Assembly (NCBI GenBank): GCA_036497785.1
Contig: DASXIW010000027.1
Location: 1-10,896, forward strand
Origin: DASXIW01 sp036497785
Lineage (GTDB): Bacteria > Pseudomonadota > Alphaproteobacteria > Acetobacterales > Acetobacteraceae
DNA: 10,896 nt
Direction of reading: 5' to 3'
Part shown: piece after piece, positions 1-8,687 of the stretch
How positions within the stretch are numbered: the stretch's first letter is position 1
Layout: each line of letters begins with the position of its first letter
Made by a program: the position numbers and the translations under genes
Notes under the pieces: model-generated
What the model was told of the DNA's origin: nothing
The model's input: the letters and a program-made list of their open reading frames with translations, nothing else
The model's database searches: none

Positions 1-705
1 GTCCGAGGTGGAGGTGTCGCTGTCCACCGTGGTGCAATTGAAGCTGGCGGCGACACCGCGGCGCAGCAGCTTCTGCAGCGGGCCGGCAGGGATCTTGGCA
101 TCCGTGACGATGAAGCACAGCATCGTCGCCATGTCCGGCGCAATCATGCCGCTGCCCTTGGCGATGCCGGTGATGCGCACCTGGGTGTCGCCCAGCTCGG
201 CGGTGCGGGTGGCGGCTTTGGGAAAAGTATCGGTGGTCATGATGCCGCGCGCGGCTGCGGGCCACCCCTGCTCGGACAGGCGCTCGTGCAGCCCGGGCAA
301 GGCGGAGGTGAGCTTCTCGGTGGGGAGCTGCTCACCGATCACGCCTGTGGAGGCGATGAAGACCTGTTTGGCCGGGCAGCCCACAAGGGCGGCGGCAGCG
401 GCAGCAGTCGCTTTCGCCGCCTGCGCGCCGGCACGACCAGTGAAGACATTGGCGTTGCCGGCATTGACGACGAGTGCGCGCGCCTTGCCGCTAGTCAGCG
501 CCGCGCGGCACCAGTCCACCGGCGCGCCCGGGCATTTGTTGGAGGTGAAGACACCCGCCACCGTCGTCCCCGCCGCGAATTCCGCCATCACCAGATCGGT
601 GCGGCCGCGATAGCGGATGCCTGCTTCGGCGGCGCCGAAGCGAACGCCGGCAAGCGGTGGCAGATCGGGGAAGGCGGTGGCAAGCGGAGAGACGGGGAGG
701 GCCAT
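1..705 (-). CDS. argJ: Glutamate N-acetyltransferase / amino-acid acetyltransferase ArgJ, C-terminus beyond window
   Basis: ArgJ transfers the acetyl group of N-acetylornithine to glutamate in the cytoplasmic cyclic arginine pathway; many bifunctional forms also use acetyl-CoA. The frame is open from an ATG at 705 down to base 1, giving 235 codons of a family that is usually about 400 residues. Family signatures are visible: TSNKCPGAPV near residue 54, VNAGNAN near 80, ASTGVIGEQLP near 118 and KGSGMIAPDMATML ending near 196. The Thr of ATML (about residue 194) is the known self-cleavage site and nucleophile that separates alpha and beta chains. The later block TVDSDTSTSD lies at the window edge. 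The start is 23 bp past the stop of the upstream isomerase gene, so both probably share one transcript. The missing C-terminal part is due to the window boundary, not to damage. Identification is confident; whether it is mono- or bifunctional cannot be told from the sequence. Confidence 0.95.
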   Translation of the reverse strand, partial: MALPVSPLATAFPDLPPLAGVRFGAAEAGIRYRGRTDLVMAEFAAGTTVAGVFTSNKCPGAPVDWCRAALTSGKARALVVNAGNANVFTGRAGAQAAKATAAAAAALVGCPAKQVFIASTGVIGEQLPTEKLTSALPGLHERLSEQGWPAAARGIMTTDTFPKAATRTAELGDTQVRITGIAKGSGMIAPDMATMLCFIVTDAKIPAGPLQKLLRRGVAASFNCTTVDSDTSTSD

Positions 706-728
706 GGGCGAATCGCGTCTTCGCTGAT

Positions 729-1712
729 CTACTTCTTGGCGGGAGCGGGCGTGGCGGCCGGCGCCGGCTGGGCCGCTCCGGCCGCTCCGGCCGCTTTGGG
801 CGGTTCGGCGCTGTCGGTGGCGCGGACTGGTGTGCCGTCCGGGTTGAAACGCTCGATGGTCTCGCCCTGGCGGGCTTGCGCGAGCACGCGTTGGACGCCT
901 ACCTGGATCATCTGCTGGCGCAATTCGTCATGCGCTTCCTCAAAGGTCGGGGCGGGGGCGTTGCGGCGTTCCTCCACCTTGATGACGTGCCAGCCATATT
1001 GCGTCTTGACCGGCTTGTCGGAGATCTGGCCGGGCTTCATCGCAAAGGCGGCGGCGGCGAATTCCGGCAGCATGTCGCCACGCTTGAAGAAGCCGAGATC
1101 GCCGCCCTGGGCCGCGCCGGGATCGGTGCTGTTGGCCTTGGCGAGAGTGGCGAAATCCGCACCTTTCTTCAGTTCGGCGATGATCTTGAGGGCTTCCGCC
1201 TCGGTTGGCACCAGTATGTGCCGGGCATGCACCTCTTCCTCGCCCGTCTTGCCGGCGATGTCCTTGTCGTAGCGGGCGCGGATTGCCGCTTCGGTCACCT
1301 GCGGCGCGACCTCGCGCGCCATCAGGGCGTTCTGCAGGGTCTGGTCGGCGGCGCGCTCCATGGCGTGGGCGACCTCAGGGTCCTTATCCAGTCCCTGCTT
1401 GCGGGCCATGGCCACCACGGAGAGCCGGTCCACGGCTTGGTCGACCAGCAGCGGGTACAGCACGTTGGTGGGCATGTTGCGATATTGGTCGGGCAGGGTT
1501 TGGGCAGCGGCGGTGATGTCGCTGAGATGGACTTCCTCCCCGTTCACCAGTGCCACGACCGGATCGGCCGGCTTCGCGCCGGGAGCCTCCGGCGGCGTGG
1601 CCGGGGCAGCCGCCGTTGGCGGCGTCGTGTTCGGTGTTTGGGCCCAGCCGGCTGCCAGCGGCATGGCTGCGAGGGTAGCCGCCAGGGTGATCGTCGCACT
1701 TTTCAGCCGCAT
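729..1712 (-). CDS. Secreted parvulin-type (PpiC) peptidyl-prolyl cis-trans isomerase
   Basis: This is a 327-aa periplasmic PPIase of the SurA/PrsA/PpiC kind, expected to help exported proteins fold. Residues 1-24 form a typical Sec signal peptide: basic MRLK, a hydrophobic Ala/Leu stretch, and a likely cut after AGWA. A Pro/Ala-rich linker (25-50) precedes a helical chaperone-like N-domain (about 52-150). The parvulin domain spans about 159-250 and shows HARHILV, FATLAKANSTDPGA, GGDLGFF, MLPEFAAAAF and QYGWHVIKVEER. The tail after residue 300 is a low-complexity Ala/Pro segment. An AAGGA-like ribosome site lies just before the ATG. argJ follows after 23 bp and secA is divergent, an order I recall from other Alphaproteobacteria, consistent with an export role. 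A very weak promoter-like pair (TTGTGG, 17 bp, CAATAT on the minus strand) lies at 1739-1767. I do not assign surA, because there is only one parvulin domain. Confidence 0.92.
   Translation of the reverse strand: MRLKSATITLAATLAAMPLAAGWAQTPNTTPPTAAAPATPPEAPGAKPADPVVALVNGEEVHLSDITAAAQTLPDQYRNMPTNVLYPLLVDQAVDRLSVVAMARKQGLDKDPEVAHAMERAADQTLQNALMAREVAPQVTEAAIRARYDKDIAGKTGEEEVHARHILVPTEAEALKIIAELKKGADFATLAKANSTDPGAAQGGDLGFFKRGDMLPEFAAAAFAMKPGQISDKPVKTQYGWHVIKVEERRNAPAPTFEEAHDELRQQMIQVGVQRVLAQARQGETIERFNPDGTPVRATDSAEPPKAAGAAGAAQPAPAATPAPAKK
771..797. repeat. 9-bp tandem repeat in the isomerase tail
   Basis: The unit GGCCGCTCC occurs twice exactly (771-779, 780-788), then once with two changes (789-797). 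It lies inside the coding sequence and encodes an Ala-Ala-Gly-type repeat in the low-complexity C-terminal tail. Because the unit is a multiple of three, copy changes would keep the reading frame. Confidence 0.75.
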
Positions 1713-1823
1713 GGTGTGTCCTTCGTGGAAGCGGCCGGATATTGGCCGAAGCTTGTTTCGCCCACAAGCATGTGCGCCCGGGTACGGGAAATGCCTGGAA
1801 ATCTGCCGTTCGGCGGCGCGTCG

Positions 1824-1852
1824 TTGACCCAGGGCAGCCCGGGTCCTATCTG
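1824..1852 (+). promoter_or_regulatory. Predicted sigma70-type promoter for secA
   Basis: TTGACC at 1824-1829 matches five of six bases of the -35 consensus. TATCTG at 1847-1852 matches four of six of the -10 consensus. The spacer is exactly 17 bp. This is the best promoter match in the 278-bp divergent region and points towards secA. Transcription would start near 1858-1860, giving a leader of about 130 nt before the secA ATG. It is a prediction from pattern only. Confidence 0.55.
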
Positions 1853-1874
1853 AGACTGGATGACCAAAGCCTTG

Positions 1875-1904
1875 CCTGGGGCTGAATTCGGAGCATGCTC
1901 CAGG
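1875..1904 (+). promoter_or_regulatory. Competing hairpin and palindrome in the secA leader
   Basis: CCTGGGGC (1875-1882) can pair over 8 bp, with one G-U pair, with GCTCCAGG (1897-1904) around a 14-nt loop. A perfect 12-bp palindrome, GGAGCATGCTCC, covers 1890-1901 and shares its right half with that stem, so the two structures exclude each other in RNA. In DNA the palindrome could instead be a protein site. Function is unknown. Confidence 0.4.
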
Positions 1905-1912
1905 TGCCCCGG

Positions 1913-1948
1913 CTTCGCTATGTCAAACTTCTTCGCTATGTCCAACCT
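1913..1948 (+). repeat. 18-bp tandem repeat in the secA leader
   Basis: Two adjacent 18-bp units, 1913-1930 and 1931-1948, match at 16 of 18 positions; both begin CTTCGCTATGTC. A third partial copy (CTTCGCCATGGC) begins at 1961, and both copy 1 and the partial copy are preceded by CCCGG. The set sits 13-78 bp upstream of the secA ATG, inside the predicted leader. It contains in-frame ATG codons in the frame that opens at 1860. No function is recognised. Confidence 0.8.
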
Positions 1949-1990
1949 CGCCGCACCCGGCTTCGCCATGGCTTCCCCGGAAGGCTTTAC

Positions 1991-4729
<2,739 letters not shown>

Positions 4730-4756
4730 GGACACCATCCATCGGCGAAAAGGACC

Positions 4757-4785
4757 GCCGGGGCCTTCCGCGACCCGGCTCCGGC
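4757..4785. terminator. Possible terminator hairpin between convergent genes
   Basis: GCCGGGGCC (4757-4765) and GGCTCCGGC (4777-4785) pair over 9 bp with one G-U pair and an 11-nt loop when read on the plus strand. It begins 28 bp after the secA stop and ends just before the stop of the convergent MFS gene. A smaller overlapping hairpin lies at 4750-4767. There is no clear U-tract, so intrinsic termination is uncertain. Confidence 0.4.
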
Positions 4786-4786
4786 C

Positions 4787-5954
4787 TTATCCCACGATTC
4801 GCCTGACCGGCACGGTCCATGCCAGCGCAGTCGCGATCACGGTGAACCCCGCGATGGTGAGGAACGCCGCGCGAAACGCGCTGGCGATTTCCGCCTGAAC
4901 GGTGACAATGCGCGCCGGGCTGAGGCCGGCCAGGGCGCTCGGGCCTTGTTCGACGAGACGCGCGAAGAGGTGGGCGGTATCGAGGTCCGTGGCGGCGAGC
5001 ATGGCGAACAGCACGGCGCCGACCAGGGCCGTGCCGAAGGCGGAGCCGATCGAGCGGGAGAACTGGACCGAGGCGGCGGCGGCGCCGAGTTGCTTGGCTC
5101 CGGCGAGCATCTGCACGGTGACCTGGACGACCAGTGCGGTGACGACGATAGGCAGGCCGCAGGAAGGGAAGATGGCGGAGCGGCCGGTTTTGCTGACCAG
5201 CCGGCCGGTGAACAGTGACCCGAGGGCGATGAAAGCTGTCAGCGGCAGCAGGAGTACGCCGGTTTCGCTGGGGCCGGTGCCGCGGACGACCTCCATGTAG
5301 ATCGGCAGGAAGGTGATGAGCGAGACGAGCGTGGCGCCGACGCAGGCAGCCATCGCGTCCGTGCGCCAGATGGCCGACTGGCGGAGCAGGGCGATCGGCA
5401 GCAGCGGGGCCGCGGCGCGGCGTTCCTGCTGGACCAGCAGGATCAGGGCGATGGTGGCGATGGCGGCCAGCACCAGGATAGTGGGCACGGCGGCGACGTC
5501 GAAATGCTGGGCCTGTTCCAAGGCCAGCAGGGCTGGGCCAATGAACAGCGCGAACAGGACGACGCCGAGGAAGTCGAACCGCAGCCGGGCATCGGCGGCG
5601 GGGCGGCGGGGGAGACGCAGCGCCATGCCGATGGCGGCGGCGCCGAGCGGCAGGTTGATCCAGAAGATGGAAGACCAGCCGAAATGCTGGGTGAGCCAGC
5701 CGCCGGCGACCGGGCCGAGGGTAGAGGCGCACATATAGACCGATGCGAGATAGCCCTGGAAACGGCCGCGCTGAGACCCGCTCCACATTGCCTAGGCTGC
5801 CGGCGATGGCGGGCAAGGCGGTGGAGACTATGGTCTGGTCGATCGCGGCGAGAAACATCGGCAGCATGATCGACGGGAAGACGGCGAAAAAGAGCGCGCT
5901 GGGTGGGATGGAAGCATGCTCGGCATCGTCTGCCGCCTGGCTCGCCGATGACAT
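4787..5954 (-). pseudogene. MFS drug-efflux transporter (DHA2/EmrB-QacA type), internal deletion and frameshift
   Basis: Two reading frames together spell one transporter with its middle-front part missing. The first frame starts at 5954, behind a GGGGGG-containing ribosome site, and gives about 60 normal N-terminal residues. These include helix 1 and the family block AAIDQTIVSTALPAIAG, up to GNVERVS. Near 5768-5778 the sequence jumps to RGRFQGYLASVYMCASTLGP in another frame, which then runs cleanly to the stop at 4787 through GGWLTQHFGW and the remaining helices. In intact family members I would expect roughly 80-85 residues between these blocks, covering helices 2-4 and the motif A loop. 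The loss plus the frame change should abolish transport. The downstream part is an open 333-codon frame, but it lacks the N-terminal helices. It follows the MAPEG gene by 28 bp. Homology is clear; that the lesion is real rather than a sequencing or assembly error is likely but not proven. Confidence 0.85.
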
Positions 5955-5982
5955 GCGATGTATCCCCCCTGTTGGCGCGGCC

Positions 5983-6483
5983 CTAACTAAGCCAGAACCA
6001 TGTCGCGGCGACCAGGGCGGCCAGGTTAACGAGCGCGGTGGCGGCCATTCCGGGCGCGCGGGCGATCGGGGCGGACAGGTAGCCGCCCCAGAAGACGATG
6101 CGCGCGCTGGCGAAGGTTCCGGCGAGCGCGAGCACGGCGGGCAGGCGACTGGCGGAGGCTCCGGCGGCGCAGGCGAGCAGGCTGGGGACGAACACGGCCA
6201 TTTGTTCGACTGTGTTGGTGATGATGCGCTGGTTGGTGACGAGGAACGGCGTTTCGCGCCCGATAAGTGGGTCCAGCGCGCCGGAGACGAAGCGGCCGAT
6301 CATCTGTGCGAGGATCATGGCCGCGAGCACGGCCGCGACTGGCAGGAGGGCGGCAAGCGCGAGGCCGAGGCGCACGCCCATGCTGGCGACGGGATCTTGG
6401 GGCACCAGCGGCAGCAGCATGCGCCAGATCAGCAGGGCGGCGGCCATGCCGCAGCTGGAGAGGAGCAGCGATAATCCGCGCAT
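5983..6483 (-). CDS. MAPEG-family integral membrane protein
   Basis: This is a 166-aa hydrophobic protein. It resembles the MAPEG family (membrane-associated proteins in eicosanoid and glutathione metabolism), whose bacterial members are largely uncharacterised. Hydrophobic segments are at about 6-28, 38-64, 95-120 and 143-164. The polar stretch NQRIITNTVEQ (84-94) before a helix and ARIVFWGGYL (127-136) correspond to the conserved MAPEG blocks that carry Asn/Glu and Arg/Tyr residues. The ATG lies 9 bp after the accA stop without a clear ribosome site, which suggests translational coupling to accA. The MFS gene follows after 28 bp. Substrate and enzymatic activity cannot be read from the sequence; glutathione transferase activity would be a guess from the family name. 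Confidence 0.75.
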   Translation of the reverse strand: MRGLSLLLSSCGMAAALLIWRMLLPLVPQDPVASMGVRLGLALAALLPVAAVLAAMILAQMIGRFVSGALDPLIGRETPFLVTNQRIITNTVEQMAVFVPSLLACAAGASASRLPAVLALAGTFASARIVFWGGYLSAPIARAPGMAATALVNLAALVAATWFWLS

Positions 6484-6492
6484 GGCTGGGGG

Positions 6493-7467
6493 TCAGCCAA
6501 GAACCTCGCGGCCCATTTCCAGGAATTTCTCCCGCCTGCGCGCTTTCAGCTCGGCGGGTTCGAGCGCCAGCAGCGGTTGCAGCGCGGCCTGGACGGCGTC
6601 GCCGACCGCGGCGATGGCCGCGTCCGGATCGCGATGGGCGCCGCCGAGCGGTTCGGGGATCAGCGTGTCGATGAGTTTGAGCCGGCGGAGGTCCTCGGCG
6701 GTGAGTTTCAGCGCCTCGGCCGCGACGGGCGCCTGGGCGGCATCCTTCCACAGGATGGCCGCACAGCCTTCGGGGGTGATGACCGAGTAGATGGCGTGCT
6801 CCAGCATCATCACGCTGTCGCCGGCGGCGAGCGCCATGGCGCCGCCCGAGCCGCCCTCGCCGATAATGGTCGCGATCAGCGGCACCGGGGCGTCGAGGCA
6901 GGCCTCGATCGACCGGGCGATGGCTTCGGCCTGGCCGCGGGCTTCGGCATCGATGCCGGGATAGGCGCCGGGCGTGTCGACGAAGGTGAGCACCGGCAGG
7001 CCGAAGCGGCCGGCCAGCTCGATTAGGCGGCGCGCCTTGCGATAGCCTTCCGGACGGGCCATGCCGAAATTATGGGCTACGCGGCTGGCGGTATCCGCGC
7101 CCCGCTCGGTGCCCAGCACCATGACGGACCGGCCGCGGAACCGGCCGAGGCCGCCGACGACGGCCGAGTCCTCGGCGAAAGCGCGATCGCCGGCAAGCGG
7201 GGTGTAATCGGTGATCAGGGCTGCCAGGTATTCGTCCGCGTGCGGGCGCTCCGGGTGGCGGGCCACTTGCGTCTTCTGCCAGGCGGTGAGCCTGGCATAG
7301 GTGGCGCGGAGCTGGCGGTCGGCCTTGTCGGTGAGGCGTGCGACCTCGTCGGCGATGTTGATGCCGTCGGGCTCCGACATCTTGCGCAGCTCGTCGATCT
7401 TGCCTTCGAGCTCGGCGATCGGTTTTTCGAAATCAAGGAAATGGCGGGTGGCCGGAGAGGTGAGCAT
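6493..7467 (-). CDS. accA: Acetyl-CoA carboxylase carboxyltransferase subunit alpha
   Basis: AccA pairs with AccD to move the carboxyl group from carboxybiotin to acetyl-CoA, making malonyl-CoA for fatty acid synthesis in the cytoplasm. The chosen ATG at 7467 gives 324 aa, close to the usual length of about 320, and the standard start context FLDFEKPIAELEGKI. Motifs are NFGMARPEGYRKA (133-145), DTPGAYPGIDAEARGQ (from 164), the glycine-rich GEGGSGG (203-209) of the crotonase-like active site, SVITPEGCAAILWKDA and IPEPLGGAHRDP. An in-frame ATG at 7542 would add 25 residues overlapping the end of xerD that do not resemble AccA. No strong ribosome site is seen before 7467. The gene lies 32 bp after xerD, a neighbour pair I recall from other Alphaproteobacteria. 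Confidence 0.97.
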   Translation of the reverse strand: MLTSPATRHFLDFEKPIAELEGKIDELRKMSEPDGINIADEVARLTDKADRQLRATYARLTAWQKTQVARHPERPHADEYLAALITDYTPLAGDRAFAEDSAVVGGLGRFRGRSVMVLGTERGADTASRVAHNFGMARPEGYRKARRLIELAGRFGLPVLTFVDTPGAYPGIDAEARGQAEAIARSIEACLDAPVPLIATIIGEGGSGGAMALAAGDSVMMLEHAIYSVITPEGCAAILWKDAAQAPVAAEALKLTAEDLRRLKLIDTLIPEPLGGAHRDPDAAIAAVGDAVQAALQPLLALEPAELKARRREKFLEMGREVLG

Positions 7468-7499
7468 GGCGGGGGCTTTAGCACCAGTTCTGAGGCAGG

Positions 7500-8426
7500 T
7501 CAGCCCCGATCCTGCGAGGATTCGTGGCGGCTGGGCAGGCACGATGGCTTGGCCAGGGGGTGATGCTCCTCGACCAGGCGTTGCAGACGCTCGGCGAGCA
7601 CATGGGTATAGATCTGGGTGGTGGCGATGTCGGCGTGGCCCAGAAGAAGTTGAAGGCTGCGCAGATCAGCCCCGCGCGCCAGCATGTGGCTGGCGAAGGA
7701 GTGGCGCAGAACGTGCGGGCTGACGCGCGACGGCGCGATGCCCGCCGCGATGGCGACCTGTTTGAGCAGCAGCGCGAAACCCTGGCGTGTCATCGCCTCT
7801 CTCCCGCGGCCGGCGAACAGCCAGCTTGACGGTTTCTTGCGGCTCGACACCAAGGCGGCGGCCGCGTCCTTGGCGGCATCGGACAGCGGCACGATTCGTT
7901 CCTTGCCGCCCTTGCCGCGCACCATCAGCAGGGCGGCGTCGCCGGCGAGTGCAGTGCGCGGCAGGGCGAGCAACTCCGAGACCCGCAGGCCGGTGGCATA
8001 AAGGATTTCCAGCGCGGCGCGGATCAGGGCGGCCCGTTCGGGCGGAGTTGTGGTGGCGGCGGCTTGCAGCAACGCGTCCACCTCCGATTCGCTCAGATAT
8101 TTCGGCAGGGCCTTGGGCAGCCGGGGCGAATCGAGCAGCGCGGAAGGATCGTCCGCGCGAACACCCTCGCGCAGCAGGAAACGGTGGAACTGGCGCAGGG
8201 CCGAAAGCTTGCGGGCGGCGGTGCGGGCCGCGAAACCGGCGGCGGACAGGCTCGCCAGATACGCCCGGAGCGACTCGGCGTCCGCGCCCGAAGGTGACTG
8301 GCCGCGCGTGGCCAGGAACGCGGCCAACTCGGTCAGATCCGATTCGTAGGCCAGCCATGTGTTGCGCGCAGCGCCGCGCTCGGCCAGCTGCATCTCAAGA
8401 AACGCCTCGATATGGCGATCCAACAC
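7500..8426 (-). CDS. xerD: Site-specific tyrosine recombinase XerD
   Basis: XerD acts with XerC at dif to resolve chromosome dimers at division. The 308-aa protein has an N-terminal SAM-like DNA-binding domain (about 1-95) and the catalytic domain after it. All catalytic residues are present: Arg148 (ATGLRVSEL), Lys172 (RGKGGKERIVPL), His238 and Arg241 (SPHVLRHSF), His264 (LLGHADIATT) and nucleophile Tyr273 (TQIYTH). XerD rather than XerC is favoured by SPRLPKALPKYLSESEV and the EEHHPLA ending, which match my memory of E. coli XerD, and by Arg148/Lys172 falling at the same numbers. About 17 polar residues follow the usual end. The start is GTG at 8426, overlapping by one base the TAG of the upstream small gene, which implies coupled translation. 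accA follows closely. Confidence 0.93.
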   Translation of the reverse strand: MLDRHIEAFLEMQLAERGAARNTWLAYESDLTELAAFLATRGQSPSGADAESLRAYLASLSAAGFAARTAARKLSALRQFHRFLLREGVRADDPSALLDSPRLPKALPKYLSESEVDALLQAAATTTPPERAALIRAALEILYATGLRVSELLALPRTALAGDAALLMVRGKGGKERIVPLSDAAKDAAAALVSSRKKPSSWLFAGRGREAMTRQGFALLLKQVAIAAGIAPSRVSPHVLRHSFASHMLARGADLRSLQLLLGHADIATTQIYTHVLAERLQRLVEEHHPLAKPSCLPSRHESSQDRG

Positions 8427-8572
8427 TATTTTCCGGTCTGGAAGCGATCATTCGGCAGGGTCTTCTGGACCTGCTGGGTGTGCAAAGGCGGCGGAAATGC
8501 CCCTAGAGCGAAGAATCCCACGGCCAGCAGGACCAATCCGAGCAGCACGACAGACAGAAAGATACGACGCAT
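8426..8572 (-). CDS. Small single-pass membrane protein coupled to xerD, function unknown
   Basis: This is a 48-aa protein beginning MRRIFLSVV at an ATG preceded by GGGGA with good spacing. Residues 4-28 form one hydrophobic segment after a basic start, so it should be an inner-membrane anchor, or possibly an uncleaved signal, with the tail outside. The tail is short and polar: a Pro-rich turn (FPPPLH), then QVQKTLPNDRF. Its TAG stop overlaps the GTG start of xerD by one base, so it heads the xerD-accA cluster. I have the impression that similar short proteins with an LPNDRF-like end occur at this place in related bacteria, but I cannot check that. The in-frame extension up to 8782 would run through the divergent promoter region and into aroKB and is unlikely. 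No function is assigned. Confidence 0.7.
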   Translation of the reverse strand: MRRIFLSVVLLGLVLLAVGFFALGAFPPPLHTQQVQKTLPNDRFQTGK

Positions 8573-8608
8573 GAATTCCCCGAATCGACCCGATCTCACC
8601 CTGGCGTC

Positions 8609-8655
8609 GTCGTGCCATGGGCGCGCCGTGGTGTCATGCCCTGGGCACGCCTTGG
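8609..8655. repeat. Imperfect 23-bp direct repeat in the xerD-cluster/aroKB divergent region
   Basis: Two 23-bp units, 8609-8631 and 8633-8655, are identical at 19 of 23 positions and spaced at a 24-bp period. Each centres on a GC-rich near-palindrome; copy 2 has the exact inverted repeat TGCCC-T-GGGCA at 8637-8647. They lie in the 115-bp gap between divergent genes. A weak promoter-like pair for aroKB (TTGGCC 8652-8657, TACCGT 8674-8679) overlaps the end of copy 2. I see no convincing promoter for the minus-strand cluster. The repeat could be a tandem operator or a chance duplication. Confidence 0.65.
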
Positions 8656-8687
8656 CCTGAATATCGTGTGTGCTACCGTCCGTTATC

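Noticed and set aside
1751..1769. Inverted repeat GCTTGT/ACAAGC with a 7-bp gap upstream of the isomerase gene.
   Set aside because: A 6-bp stem is expected by chance at this scale. It overlaps only a weak promoter guess at 1739-1767.
657..1853. A 398-codon plus-strand frame opposite the isomerase gene.
   Set aside because: It is Gly/Arg/His-rich antisense shadow with no recognisable domain; the minus-strand frame has a signal peptide and a parvulin domain.
1895..1990. A 32-residue N-terminal extension of SecA.
   Set aside because: It lacks the normal SecA start and is made of leader repeat sequence; a ribosome site precedes the ATG at 1991.
7468..7542. A 25-residue N-terminal extension of AccA.
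   Set aside because: It overlaps the xerD end and does not match the AccA family; the ATG at 7467 gives the usual N-terminus.
7500..8426. The tyrosine recombinase as an integrase of a mobile element.
   Set aside because: It matches XerD along its length, sits among core genes, and there are no attachment sites, tRNA or phage genes nearby.
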